From: Candidozyma auris
Taxonomy: Eukaryota > Ascomycota > Pichiomycetes > Serinales > Metschnikowiaceae
Length of the DNA: 64,000 nucleotides
Direction of reading: 5' to 3'
Assembly (NCBI RefSeq): GCF_003013715.1
Contig: NC_072812.1
Coordinates: forward strand, 2,914,001 to 2,978,000
Shown: piece after piece, positions 45,301 through 54,475 of the stretch
Layout of the letters: each line of letters starts with the position of its first letter
How positions within the stretch are numbered: the stretch's first letter is position 1
Position numbers and translations under genes: made by a program
Notes under the pieces: generated by a model
Told to the model about the DNA's origin: nothing
What the model saw: the letters and a program-made list of their open reading frames with translations, nothing else
Databases searched by the model: none

Positions 45301-45902
45301 AAGGTAGCCAGATCTTCAGAGTAAGTAGCAAGTTCTGTTCCGTCATACTTTTGAACCTTGAACTCACCACCATATACAGTAGCTATGCTTATTCCATCGG
45401 TAGTCCAGGCAAAGCCTGAGACGCTTCCAATCGTATGACATTGCAGATCATCGTGGTAAATCATAAGAGATCCTTGATTCAGAAGAGAAGCGTGTAGGCT
45501 TGTGACTGTTGGAGACGCTCGAAAAGATGTAACGTCGGAGGCTACCTTCTTGAAGTCATGTTTTCCAAGGAGAATATCTTCAGTAGATGCACGTTTTAGC
45601 AGGTTATCTGCTACAATGTAGATCGTTTCGTTATCTGCGCTTAATGCCACAGTGGTAGTGTTTGGCATGTCGAAGTACCTTCTATCCTCCTCTAGAGTCT
45701 CCACACGGCCAATGACAACTTTGGCACCATTGGATGCAACGTAGATTTTCTTGATGTTTCCCACCGCTAGCAATTGCAAAGGCAGCTTAGCCAAGGATTC
45801 GTTCCCGAGATCAACAGGGTCATCAAAGAGTTTGATCCCATCTTTATGGCCATCAAGATGGAAGCCAAACGTCTCCGAGAAGGTTTCCGGGAGTTCACTC
45901 AT
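42363..45902 (-). CDS. NUP159: NUP159, FG nucleoporin of the cytoplasmic face of the pore
   Basis: ATG 45900-45902 gives 1179 residues; the frame runs 24 codons further but begins with GTG. Residues 1-400 fit the Nup159/Nup214 beta-propeller, which binds the mRNA-export helicase Dbp5. Residues about 440-730 are FG repeats, with nine tandem GFGQS-type units (about 473-517) and FG dipeptides beyond. A charged Ser/Glu-rich linker follows, then a C-terminal helical region (about 940-1160) of the kind that binds Nup82 and Nsp1. Its place among FG nucleoporins is assigned from the N-terminal propeller plus the C-terminal coiled coil; S. cerevisiae Nup159 is larger (1460). Upstream is a 1.58 kb divergent region. 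Confidence 0.85.
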   Translation of the reverse strand: MSELPETFSETFGFHLDGHKDGIKLFDDPVDLGNESLAKLPLQLLAVGNIKKIYVASNGAKVVIGRVETLEEDRRYFDMPNTTTVALSADNETIYIVADNLLKRASTEDILLGKHDFKKVASDVTSFRASPTVTSLHASLLNQGSLMIYHDDLQCHTIGSVSGFAWTTDGISIATVYGGEFKVQKYDGTELATYSEDLATFNQVAPVFEDRWLLVSTPEGGDPVYTLLEKKGSEFTSYEVPLAPPFGEAERAPLLYISYLQNWIKDKTLTLVTSALSTEISTIFANASNTELVSHANDTDRAELPMDDASGEDTLPVGFAVDITGTMRVVKEPCQGVEEANGVLPRLFCLNNAGNLIVWDVFESAEINKENLSLERALPQLTEVDKLTSSQEKASVLVSNDKLLDFSGPFSSAIPKHEPKSEAETQKPSAPPASPFKSGFGTIGLGSSSSTTPSSSGFGQLGFSALGTSKAAGDSGFGKSGFGQSGFGLSGFGQSGFGQSGFGQSGFGQSGFGQSGFGLKTATQSSGADVKSGFGSYASKGNAFAYSTSSPFGNASSGNDIFGSKNDEQSQKDSIFGELSKGILGETSETKSTFGQSFGAKPFGSSSEGKSIFGQPTDSKLEDESSKSKTIFGGVSDMKPFGKSGDPYSSFGNLASNLGEGLPTLGQNSEKPSPESPLKQLTSSKPFGIKEQSLKDFVSNAKSSLEAASGFGNLSLGEKDTGSSLFGKRPSTTSEKKSSIFGVISNETSPFGEPMQSEKNYTKTPLTEAKEDLAKLDVSNDSTPDKLLDETEDKDLKSNSISPESEEEALDSSTKSTRPVDQVDVSSPSGQEVPAPSANETSEEKGKHLNLDPMLGSEEQNNDKIPSLPSQKPNLIPSDEKSSSVRRVEQSLQRNNGSETEATDFADEETSDKEVSASPLIDAPPSLVDFEMLVLSGLEKLENSGTKVEQEMRTILQTTDAMIKVLITNSHHIASRIRALEYDKDENDYKRLGTTNAVAKKAMELRLMGEKALSSATDLNRKIDDIMEIAEASEKWLFRCERALSLLSKYERSIKLKELKERPLEIKAEIMRRKLRQKMAEVERQYDEAMRAIMPLQIRKKIDNGLVDKLEQVVYEINTKIKMYSKDISKIEEDIALLSEQRLIKDTPEVDTSLPLTFLDTKWKWARELHNPQVYRSEL
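44351..44485 (-). repeat. 15-base tandem repeat inside NUP159 (GFGQS units)
   Basis: Nine 15-base units, the central five nearly identical (CAAAGCCTGATTGAC on the plus strand), encode consecutive G-F-G-x-S pentapeptides. Near-identity at the DNA level indicates recent expansion or homogenisation. Confidence 0.9.
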
Positions 45903-47482
45903 GGGGGATGGGGAGGTAAGTAGTATTGATTTTATGTTGATATGGGTGTGCAGGTCGAAGAGCTTCTGGGACACATCAAAGAAGAGGTGAAATAGACATT
46001 GCCCGTTATTTTTTTTATTAAGGTGAATTTTTTATTCACAGATAAGCAAGCCAAATCCTACGTGTGGTTTGCTATTTACAAAGCGCCAGGTGTTTATGGG
46101 GTGCTCGCAGCTGTGCTTAATACATAGTAGGTATTCTCGAAACATTGAGTGAGAAACAATTGAGAACAGCTCAGAAGGCGTTACTTTGTCGAATAATCAA
46201 GTTTTGCATTCTTAAGCAAACCCATTGTTCCTTTAAGATAATTATGTATATACCTCAAAATCCAACCGCTCGGAAATTGTTGAAGTCTAAAATTCACCTA
46301 CACTAACCTACAGCAGATATTCGTATCACACCAATCTATAGATTTGGGAGGTAGTCTTGAGATCTTTGTGTCAATTTGTTTTCTCTTGTAGATGACATTG
46401 AGACTCAAATGTGCTTGTGCCAAATCCGCAGATTCTACTTAAGCACATTTGGTAGAAAGGTGGAGCTGGAAATACGGAGTACGGAATACTGCAAAGGAAG
46501 TCAAAACCTCTCATGATATTGACAGATGGAACCAATTCAGAATGGCAATTTACAATCTTGGAAAGAGCAGGAGTGAGCATTGCAACTTTGCGATTGTTAT
46601 CAAGCTAGTAACATCCCAAAAAGGCCGTATGTCAAGAGTTAGATAAAGAATCAATTTCCATCAACATACTTGAAGTAGTCGGATCATGGATCTATTGACA
46701 AATACTTACAAACGTCACCTACTCCACGATGTCGAAGGCTTCACCATCTGCTTATCCACAACGTCAATAGCGGCTAACAACCGACCGCATCGACCCGAAA
46801 GAGGCAGCTTACTACCATTTTTCATCCTCTGCCCATGTGTCCAAGGCATCTTTTTTAACGCACCTCAATAACTTAGTCCAATGGCTGGCTCGTCCTTTCG
46901 CAGCCATTCAAAAGATAATCCGAAAAGACGGGACCAATATCGAAGTCAGACATCAAGAAAAAAAAAGGAAATTCAGACCATAGTCAAAATCGTGCTTTAC
47001 AAAAACGGCTTAGATCTAACTTTACATATTCATAATTTCAGATTGGCCCTGTCCAATTTCACTGTAAAGGGCCCGGAAAAAGTCGTCGTAATTCTGTCTC
47101 GAAGGGGGGTCTGTGCGGCATACAAAAAAGAGCCCATTTCTGAATCTTTCCTTTTTTGGCGCGATTCCCCCGGGCAATGACAATAGCTAGGGTTAGCGAA
47201 TACGGAAGGAATTGATATAAGACTAATGAATTTAAATTATTCTAGTTACGTTCTAGCTCAGGGCGATAGGGATTTTTCCACATTTTCACTCTTCTCCTTA
47301 AATATCGCACTTTGGTGGGGACGGACCGCCCCATGGGGTGAGAAAATCCGAAGGCTTTTTTTTTTTTTCCTGCCTCCTCTCCACAGTCATGGGTTCCCCC
47401 ACATAGAAAAACTCATCTGTGAACAAAAAACCTCACAACTTCAAAACTCTGTTCATCACAAAAAAAACTACAACCAAATTCT
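45903..47482. other. Divergent intergenic region between NUP159 and the 343-aa gene
   Basis: A 1.58 kb AT-rich region serving two divergent genes. It holds an exact TTCGCAGCCA element at 46897-46906 (plus) and a T11 tract near 47358-47368 followed by a pyrimidine-rich leader. No small gene or RNA was recognised. Confidence 0.6.
46897..46906 (+). promoter_or_regulatory. TTYGCAGCCA element before the 343-aa gene
   Basis: Exact TTCGCAGCCA, part of the 14-mer TTTCGCAGCCATTC. It is 577 bases before the plus-strand gene and on its strand. Confidence 0.5.
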
Positions 47483-48514
47483 ATGTTTGGCTTGCCAGCA
47501 CGGAAATCCTCGCAGAGCTCGCTGCCTCCGTCGCAGTTTCGGGATCTGGCCAGAAATGCCATCTACCAACAACTCCCAGTACACACGCTCGGGAAGAACT
47601 CGGCCGCTTCAATTCGGTCGGCTCCATCTCAGTTCAAGCAGCTCCACAATTCCCATTCCCTGTATAGGCTGCTGGCGCTGAGTGTGTTCTCGTGGGGAAA
47701 GAGATCGGTCCGTTCGGCTCCTTCGATATACTCATCCTCTACGGCTACTATCCCTGAAGATACCGAACAAACCACCACGACGGTGGAACAACTCATCAAC
47801 GACATTGCCTTGCATGAAAGTTTGGCTCGCGAGGAGTATCTTCAGGCTAAAAACGAGCAGCAGCAATACTTCGAATCAGAAGACGAGCAGGAAATGTACA
47901 AAATCTCGTTGGGCTCGGAACTTCAGTACCAAAACGTTCCAGAGTCGCTTGTGGACTGGAACCTCAATGTGACTCGTTGCAAGCTCATGCTTAGCCATAT
48001 GCCCAAGGTGTCATCGTCCCCCGATATCACATATTCCGACCAACAACTTCCCCAGCTCGTTGGCGACTTGGCTCAGATTTGCCAGATCATCCTCCTACAA
48101 CCGCATATCTCTGATAAAGAACTCATATACACATTGTACTCATCAAATCTTTACACAGAGCATAATCTCGATAGCCTGTTCAAGAAGTCCGTGGCCGAGA
48201 TATCTGTCAAGCAATCAAGACTACTACAAATCAACCAGCCCAAACGACAACTACCTTCTCCGCCTATAACACAAGGAGATCAAACTCATTTGACCTTTCA
48301 ATACAAAGAAATAGCTGTAAGGAACTACTTGGTCAACCTAGCAGCGGCCGCCACAACTGCATACGAATATAAGGTAAAGAGCGACAACCTCAAGAAGGAG
48401 CTCAAATTGCAGCAGGTTAACGGCGAAAAGAAGAAGTTGACCAAAGATGCTAAGAAACGTCTTTGGGATGAAGTACGTCTGGACGTTTTCCGCCGGGCTG
48501 GTTTGGAGGAATAG
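47483..48514 (+). CDS. Conserved-looking protein of unknown function, 343 aa
   Basis: I do not recognise this protein. It is soluble and mostly helical by composition. Residues 1-95 are Ser/Gln/Arg-rich and could be disordered or a targeting region; the apparent hydrophobic stretch YRLLALSVFS contains three CTG codons that would be Ser in this clade, so it is not a membrane segment. Residues 100-250 look folded (EYLQAKNEQQQYFESEDEQEMYKISLGSEL, QLVGDLAQICQIILLQ). A basic C-terminal end (KKKLTKDAKKRLWDEVRLDVFRRAGLEE, the last 28 residues) has the feel of a conserved motif. ATG 47483 follows an A-rich leader typical of expressed yeast genes. It is convergent with FCF2, with about 105 bases between the stops. 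Confidence 0.75.
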   Translation: MFGLPARKSSQSSLPPSQFRDLARNAIYQQLPVHTLGKNSAASIRSAPSQFKQLHNSHSLYRLLALSVFSWGKRSVRSAPSIYSSSTATIPEDTEQTTTTVEQLINDIALHESLAREEYLQAKNEQQQYFESEDEQEMYKISLGSELQYQNVPESLVDWNLNVTRCKLMLSHMPKVSSSPDITYSDQQLPQLVGDLAQICQIILLQPHISDKELIYTLYSSNLYTEHNLDSLFKKSVAEISVKQSRLLQINQPKRQLPSPPITQGDQTHLTFQYKEIAVRNYLVNLAAAATTAYEYKVKSDNLKKELKLQQVNGEKKKLTKDAKKRLWDEVRLDVFRRAGLEE

Positions 48515-48619
48515 TAAGAGACACCCGTTCAACTGTTTTATAGACATCTGTGCTCTAATATATACATATTGAACAAATTACCTCAATCCAATGCGAATGC
48601 TATAACTCCCATATATACT

Positions 48620-49288
48620 CTAGTAGCCTTGCCTTTTTTGCTTGACCTTTCTGTAGTGCTTCTTGCCTCCACTAGTTCTTTGAGTTTGTATCTCGTGGTA
48701 CTTGCGCTTGAAGTATTTACTACCTTCATCATCGTGCAAAATTTCTTCTGCCAACAGCTTACCTCTATTCCTCCTCGCCAATCTTGCTGAGTAATATTCT
48801 GTGTTACCTTCGATGATTGTTCCTGTCTGAAAGTACTTGGGTATCTCCCATTTGTCCTTTTTGTAATGTCTTTTCCTATCAAGCACTGCCCTGTTCTTTA
48901 TTATTAGCATGTCACGCTTTATTTCGGGTGTCATTTCCTTTTTCTTCATGTTAAACCATTCTTTCCCAGCGTCTGCATCCTTCTCCTCCTTTGCTTTCTT
49001 GGTGCGGTGAGTAATGGGGTCATTAATTTTGATAGCCTTGTCTGGAAGGAGCTGCTTCTTTGAATTCTCCTCAAACTGCTTTTCTAGATTACTCTCTATC
49101 TGGGGTAATTTTTCAAGTTCTGTTTGTATTTGGGAGAATTCATCCGCATTTTTCTCCTTAGGTTTTGTCTCCAGGGCAAGCTCCTCTAGAAGCTGATCTA
49201 GTGAAAGAGACTCGCTAAGCTTTTCTTGCTCATCCCTTCCTGAATCTGTTTCTGTCACTTCCGCTATCTGATTGAGTGGAATTGACAT
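48620..49288 (-). CDS. FCF2: FCF2, pre-rRNA processing factor
   Basis: The start is set at ATG 49286-49288, giving 222 residues (S. cerevisiae Fcf2 is about 217); the longer frame starts with TTG. The C-terminal half is the Fcf2 domain: GKEWFNMKKKEMTPEIKRD, LDRKRHYKKDKWEIPKYFQ, GTIIEGNTEYYSARL, then a Lys/Arg-rich tail (KKHYRKVKQKRQGY). The N-terminal half is acidic and probably disordered. Fcf2 is an essential nucleolar factor needed for early cleavages of the 35S pre-rRNA in 18S maturation. Only about 1.1 kb separates its start from the next minus-strand gene's start, with 124 bases between the genes. Confidence 0.93.
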   Translation of the reverse strand: MSIPLNQIAEVTETDSGRDEQEKLSESLSLDQLLEELALETKPKEKNADEFSQIQTELEKLPQIESNLEKQFEENSKKQLLPDKAIKINDPITHRTKKAKEEKDADAGKEWFNMKKKEMTPEIKRDMLIIKNRAVLDRKRHYKKDKWEIPKYFQTGTIIEGNTEYYSARLARRNRGKLLAEEILHDDEGSKYFKRKYHEIQTQRTSGGKKHYRKVKQKRQGY

Positions 49289-49412
49289 CTTTTCTGAAAA
49301 GTGATTAATCAAGATGCGATGCGCTCATTAATGCACTGATAGTGTAAGTGTGGTGTACAGGTTCAGAAGGTTCACCACCCGCCGATACCACTCTGTGGCG
49401 TCAGGGGAAATA

Positions 49413-50411
49413 TCACTTTTTTGCTAGCCCATCAGTCAAAATAACCTCGTCTAGTTCGTCTAGAAGGACACCGTCATTCTCGGAACCAGTGTTTGAGGGC
49501 AAGCTCAACTCAATGTTTGCATCCAAAAGAACCTGGTTAATTGCCCAAAGTCTTCGTTTCTCCTTCATGGCCTCAGCTAGTTTCTTTTCTGTAATTTGCT
49601 GTATTTTCTTAGCCGTCGCAAGCTTGTTGGTGAGCCTACTGTAAGTAGCTACAAGCTTAGCGTGGTCGTTGCCCTCATACACAGGGACAGTATCAGGCTT
49701 ATAATTCGTAATGGTATTCTTGACCACTTTGGCAGCCTCCTCCGGCATCTCCGTCAAGAGGTCGTCATTCTGCTGGTTCCTCAAGAAAGTCTTGTACCTT
49801 GACAAGGCCAAGTCGTACTGCCTTAGATCCTGAGGCTGGTCATAGAGGGTCTGCAAAGACGCATCTTCCTCTTTAAGTGCATCCACGAATCTTTTAGAGA
49901 ACCACCAAGGCATCCTTAATTCGTAGTCTCGTCTGAGGAGCACTGCGTACTGTTCCTCCGTCATCGTATCCAACTCCTCATTCAAAGGCACGTCTCCCTT
50001 GTTTCTCTCCTTTCTGTATTTCATCAACGCAATGGCGTCTCTGTGCTGGTGCAAATCATGCACGCCTTTGACATGCTTAGCTAAAGCATCTGACCGTGTG
50101 AAATGCTTGTCACACTCGGGGATCGGACAGAAATAGGGTTTCTCTCCCGTATGAGTTCTGCAATGGGATATGAGCGCAAACCTCGAAGGCTGCTCCACAT
50201 CAAAACGTGAGCAGCCTTCCCATTGGCAGCTGTAGCGCATTTGTGAAGCTGTGTAGATTTGTGTGTTTTGGGCCAAGTGGGCATTACTAACATGGTTCAC
50301 TAAGGAAGCTAAATTCGGGAATTTTTCCTCGGTACATCCTGCCCACCTACATGTGTGTTCTTCATCCAGAAGCTTTTTCGGTTTCTTCGTTTTCTCTATA
50401 GGTGATGACAT
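49413..50411 (-). CDS. C2H2 zinc-finger protein, Iec1-like
   Basis: A 332-residue protein with a basic N-terminus (PIEKTKKPKK) and three C2H2 fingers at about residues 21-45, 61-86 and 94-119: CRWAGCTEEKFPNLASLVNHVSNAH, CQWEGCSRFDVEQPSRFALISHCRTH, CPIPECDKHFTRSDALAKHVKGVH, with the TGEKPYFC linker between the last two. After them comes a helical region with DYELRMPWWFSKRF and a C-terminal coiled coil (about 255-305). The finger arrangement resembles S. pombe Iec1, a subunit of the INO80 chromatin remodeller, and its fungal relatives. That match is from memory of the finger pattern and is tentative. A sequence-specific DNA-binding regulator is the alternative. Confidence 0.7.
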   Translation of the reverse strand: MSSPIEKTKKPKKLLDEEHTCRWAGCTEEKFPNLASLVNHVSNAHLAQNTQIYTASQMRYSCQWEGCSRFDVEQPSRFALISHCRTHTGEKPYFCPIPECDKHFTRSDALAKHVKGVHDLHQHRDAIALMKYRKERNKGDVPLNEELDTMTEEQYAVLLRRDYELRMPWWFSKRFVDALKEEDASLQTLYDQPQDLRQYDLALSRYKTFLRNQQNDDLLTEMPEEAAKVVKNTITNYKPDTVPVYEGNDHAKLVATYSRLTNKLATAKKIQQITEKKLAEAMKEKRRLWAINQVLLDANIELSLPSNTGSENDGVLLDELDEVILTDGLAKK

Positions 50412-50740
50412 GGTGGGCGCTAAAAAAAAAAAAGGGGGTTGAGAAGTAGATACCGATGAAGGTGACTTTAACGTCGATTAGTACCTGTGCGCGAATCCAG
50501 TAGTAAGTAATTTGTCGACAGTAGATATAGTTGAGAGTAGTACCTTGACCATATCAACTTATTGATCCTAATAGACGAAAATCAAGGAGATTGTAAGGAT
50601 ATTGCTAAAACTTTCACAATGATTGTTGTATTGAAAATATATGGACCGGATGGTTGACCTGGCTGCGAATCATCTACAACACTACACACTCGGTCGTAAT
50701 CGTTTTTTTATGTGCATCATGATATCAAAAGTGTAGATAA
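50412..50740. other. Promoter of the Iec1-like gene
   Basis: A 329-base region upstream of the zinc-finger gene and downstream of FRS2. It has an A12 tract next to the start and an exact TTCGCAGCCA element on the minus strand at 50660-50669. Confidence 0.6.
50660..50669 (-). promoter_or_regulatory. TTYGCAGCCA element before the Iec1-like gene
   Basis: Exact TTCGCAGCCA on the minus strand, 249 bases before the ATG of the minus-strand zinc-finger gene. Confidence 0.5.
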
Positions 50741-52231
50741 TCAACCCACCAAGTCTTCGTCCAATCTGGCAGCCGGGTTTGTTTCTATAAAGTCTAACGA
50801 CACCTTGTGACCCACCAACTCTCTGATGTTAGAAACACCGTACTTGATCATCGTGGGTCTCTCCAACGATAGACCCCAGCCAAGCACTCTCAAGTTCTTG
50901 GGCAACCCCATGGGCTCCAACATCTCAGGTCTGAACATACCGGAGTTACCGATCTCAACCCATTTGCCCAAACCCTTGTGGAAGGCAAAGATTTCCATCG
51001 AGGGTTCGGTGTATGGATTGTACGCCGCCTTGAATCTCAAGCCGTCCACGCCCATTTTACTGAAAAAATCCTCCATGAAGCCGATCAAGTCTCCTAGCGT
51101 AATGTCATAGCCGGCAAGAACACCTTCAACCTGGTGGAACTCGGCCAAGTGGGTTGCGTCTACTGCCTCGTTACGGAACACTCTGTCGATGGAGAACAAC
51201 CTCGTGGGCTTAGGATCTTCTGCTAACTTCTTCAACATTGCAGACGAAATTGCCGTGGTGTGGGTTCTCAATACCATTCTAAGGGACTCCTCTTCTTTCC
51301 ATGGATAACGGTACCCGATGGAACCGAAAGAGCCTTCCTGGTGCACCTGCTTGATTCTTTCCAAGTATTCCAAGTCATCTGGCTTCTTAGCGAACTTAGG
51401 ATCCTTCAAGTAGAATGTATCCTGCAAGTCTCTGGCAGGATGTTGTTGAGGAACGAACAATGTGTCAAAATTCCAGAACCCAGATTCAACGTACTGGTTC
51501 GAAGGCATCTCTGTGAAGCCCATGGAAAAAAAGATCTGTCTAAATTCCTCTCTGACCTTCATCAAGGGGTGCAAAGCACCGGAGTCAGGGTACACACCTT
51601 CGGAGTTGAAGTTGTATGGCTTGAACTCTGCGTCCTTCCACGATCCGGTAGTGATCATGTCGCTGGTGATGTCAGTTTCGAGCGATGTGATGGTCAAAGC
51701 GAATTTGGGTCCCTTTTGCACTTTGTAACCGATCTGTTTGGTCATGGTGACTAATTTTCTCTTTTTGAGCTCAGTCAATTCCTTCTTGTCGTCAAGAGTA
51801 CCAATGGACTTGATCACCTTCAAGTTGTCCACCACCGCATCTTCTGGAAGCTTGTCCACTTTAGGCACCAATTTGTCACCATCCTTGGCCACCCATCCGT
51901 TTTTGAACGCTTTACCTTGACCTAGCTTGCCAACTGCCCCTAGTTTGGCATTAACATCGCTTATCTTCAAACCGTCCAAAGATTTTAAAACCTCATCTAG
52001 CAATCTGATCTCATGGGAGCCAGAAACGAGAAACTCTTCGGCCTCTTTGGTCAATATCCAGATATCCTTTTCGATCTTGTCGAAAGTGATCATTTCCTTC
52101 GCCCAAAGCGACGCTAACGACGAGTGTAGAGACCCCGAGTCGACATTTTTGAACTCCTCCGACTCCAAGGTGTTTGCTATGGAGCCGTGTTTGTCCACAG
52201 CCTGAAGAATTTGCAACGGTAATTCGGACAT
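50741..52231 (-). CDS. FRS2: FRS2, cytosolic phenylalanyl-tRNA synthetase alpha subunit
   Basis: ATG 52229-52231 gives 496 residues (S. cerevisiae Frs2 is 503); the frame extends 12 codons further from a TTG. The N-terminal winged-helix region (1-90) recognises tRNA. The class II catalytic core runs from about 225 to 480. Visible motifs are FWNFDTLFVPQQHPARDLQDTF (motif 1 region), HTTAISSAMLKKL, RVFRNEAVDATHLAEFHQVEGV (motif 2 with the conserved FHQVEG), AYNPYTEPSMEIFAFHKGLGKWVEIGNSGMFRPEML and GWGLSLERPTMI (motif 3). It forms an alpha2-beta2 enzyme with Frs1 and charges tRNA-Phe in the cytosol. Confidence 0.97.
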   Translation of the reverse strand: MSELPLQILQAVDKHGSIANTLESEEFKNVDSGSLHSSLASLWAKEMITFDKIEKDIWILTKEAEEFLVSGSHEIRLLDEVLKSLDGLKISDVNAKLGAVGKLGQGKAFKNGWVAKDGDKLVPKVDKLPEDAVVDNLKVIKSIGTLDDKKELTELKKRKLVTMTKQIGYKVQKGPKFALTITSLETDITSDMITTGSWKDAEFKPYNFNSEGVYPDSGALHPLMKVREEFRQIFFSMGFTEMPSNQYVESGFWNFDTLFVPQQHPARDLQDTFYLKDPKFAKKPDDLEYLERIKQVHQEGSFGSIGYRYPWKEEESLRMVLRTHTTAISSAMLKKLAEDPKPTRLFSIDRVFRNEAVDATHLAEFHQVEGVLAGYDITLGDLIGFMEDFFSKMGVDGLRFKAAYNPYTEPSMEIFAFHKGLGKWVEIGNSGMFRPEMLEPMGLPKNLRVLGWGLSLERPTMIKYGVSNIRELVGHKVSLDFIETNPAARLDEDLVG

Positions 52232-52493
52232 TAGTGTTCTTATCCAACTAAACTGTCTATGAGTCAAGCGTATAACGAAAGATTTTCAGAGGCCACTATT
52301 TACGCATGCCCGCGAAACCCTGGGCACAGGGCCTACAGTGGAAGGCGAGACAAAGGTAGAATTTGATGGCATAGAGAAGAGTTCTCTTCCTCACCAGGTG
52401 ACTAGAATCCTATCTATGTTTGCTTTCTCTTCATTTAGGTACAAGAGGTGTGGTGTGCTAGTGTTAATGAACTTATAGGGAAGCGCGATAAGA

Positions 52494-52834
52494 ATGGCTG
52501 CAAAATCCGCTCAAGGAAGCCGATCCAAACCTAGTACATTTGCACGATTACAGAGGTATGATTTTGGCTAACAAAGAAAAAGCTGACTTTAAACGAATTA
52601 ACATTGAGACCATCTGAGCGATTGTATTCACTTGAGGAACACACACAAAAATATTATCTTCGCATCGATGGAGAGGTGAGTACCATCAGCCTTAACCACT
52701 ACTTCCCTAATAATAATCAAGCTTGCGATATAGGGACACTGTACCTAGTGAAGCAGCAATTTACTTTGCTCACAGATGAACTAATTACAGTCTGTGGGTT
52801 CGATTTGAAGACCATTCCGAAAAGCTCCAACTGA
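52494..52834 (+). CDS. Candidate small two-exon gene, about 95 aa
   Basis: Exon 1 (52494-52555) begins ATG GCT GCA and ends CAGAG before GTATGA. Exon 2 (52609-52834) follows TTAACATTGAG. Joining them across a 53-nt intron keeps one frame of about 95 residues (MAAKSAQGSRSKPSTFARLQ then RPSERLYSLEEHTQKYYLRI and onward). A second possible donor, GTGAGT at 52676, with acceptors near 52753-52756 would remove 26-27 codons in frame. I do not recognise the product. The acceptor GAG is unusual, the ATG overlaps a TTYGCAGCCA element (52495-52504) that may simply be an FRS2 promoter site, and homology could not be tested, so this stays tentative. Confidence 0.4.
52495..52504 (-). promoter_or_regulatory. 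TTYGCAGCCA element before FRS2
   Basis: Exact TTTGCAGCCA on the minus strand, part of the 14-mer TTTTGCAGCCATTC, 264 bases before the FRS2 ATG on that strand. Confidence 0.5.
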
Positions 52835-53352
52835 TCATCTCACAGTATCTCATATAACAAGAAATCGCTCTCGATGTGTGGCTCATGATTCACAGGTCTT
52901 TAGACAAGATTTGTGGTAAGGTAGAGTAGAATCCACCATGACAACTCCGCTCAGTGTTGAATCAATTAAGGTTTCACCATCTTCGTCTCTGAGAGTGAGG
53001 AATCCACATGCTGGAACTATTAAGGCAAGAAGGGCCCGATCCCCTTGAAAACTAAGGTTACGAAACAATTAGTCAGTACAGCTTGGCCTCTTCACCTCCC
53101 CATCGGAATCTCACCAAAGTTCAATTGCATCCTCCTGAATCCTCAAGTCAGGAACATAGTGAATTTTACATATTCCACAAGCTACAGCTATGACGCAGAA
53201 ATACCGGAACACTCTCGAGCCAATTCACGTTCATTCCGTTGAAAATCTCTGATGTCTCCATGTAGAACATCATCCCAAACTACTCGTGGAGTTTGCCTCT
53301 ACAATGACATGAGGCAGTGTTGCTGTAGGCTGCTGAGTTCTATTTCACATCA

Positions 53353-53362
53353 TTTGCAGCCA
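53353..53362 (+). promoter_or_regulatory. TTYGCAGCCA element upstream of PMP3
   Basis: Exact TTTGCAGCCA on the plus strand, 1.1 kb before the PMP3 ATG and on its strand; the distance makes the link weak. Confidence 0.4.
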
Positions 53363-54475
53363 ATATGCTCACGCTTCTCTGGACCATACTCTGGTCCCTT
53401 CCCCCACTCAATTGGCTCAATTTCTTTTTGTTCCTTTTTTCATGACCTACAACATGAATCACCGCAATTGGCGACTTCAACTGCCCCCGCTGCCTCTCGG
53501 CAAAACACGCCAGATGTTCACTGCATGCTTCCTTGCTTGTCGAGGTTCCATCGCAAGGCTGCGAGCAAAGAGACAAGCAGATAGCCCTCGGCAAATATAT
53601 GATATCAGATGCCACACAACCTTTTCTACGCCGTGAAAACGAGTAGGAGTCACTTCTATACGTTCTAAGAAAATAAACAACAATTCACACTTTCCTCCCA
53701 AATCTTCATCTCACTGGCGTTTCTGCCCAATTGCTCTGCATTCACTCACCAGCTGCACCGCACTGGGTGCAAATGTAAAAGCCCAGTAAAAGCTGGTTAA
53801 CTTGCCAAACTCTCGTTCTATCAATTGGATCACCAGTCCTGTAACAAAATTAAACCCAAATTCAGCTTAGCCACTGTATACATGTCAATGACCTGGGCAT
53901 CCTTTCTGCGCCTGGGTGTGACACCATCACACTCTCCTCGATTTAGGGTGGAAATCCGAGCCCAATTCCCCTCAAAAATAGAATTCCTGGTAAACCCTCC
54001 TGCACTCGCCCACATAGTTCAGGCCCTATTTTTTTTTTTTTTTTTTTTACTTTTTCGTCCTCGATCATTCACTGCAGCAACATTGCCCACTTTCTCTGAG
54101 TCGCCTTCGCGCGGCTGTAGCGCCTGCGTTATTCCTTCGGTTCAGTTGCTGCTACAGGGGAACCAAATGCCCAAAATTCATTCTTTCACTCCACAAAAAT
54201 GAAGCCAACAATGTGCTTTCTTTGTGTCTGTGATTTTTTCCGATCATTTTCTTCCTGCGAGGATTCTTTATGCTAACATTCTCTTCTCCTTTGTCACATT
54301 TTCTCCAACGTTCCTTTGTTCATTGTTTCTATGTTCTTTATTGCATCTTGCGGCCGGTTGGACTTTTTCTCTCATGAGGCTGTACGGTTGGCCAAGATTG
54401 CTGCGAATTCCACAAGTATAAAATGACAAGCCTTCCTCCACATTTCTCCAGCTGGTGTAGTACATCAATTTTATC

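Larger units (their letters stand above)
52232..54475. other. Intergenic region between FRS2 and PMP3
   Basis: A 2.2 kb region. It holds the candidate spliced small gene (52494-52834), exact TTYGCAGCCA elements at 52495-52504 (minus, 264 bases before FRS2) and 53353-53362 (plus), a T21-type run near 54030-54050, and TTGCTGCGAA near 54399-54408. The rest (52835-54460) shows no gene; the stretch before PMP3 is pyrimidine-rich. Confidence 0.55.

Noticed and set aside
54399..54408. TTGCTGCGAA before PMP3 as another copy of the promoter element
   Set aside because: It has a mismatch inside the GCAGCC core, so it was not counted.
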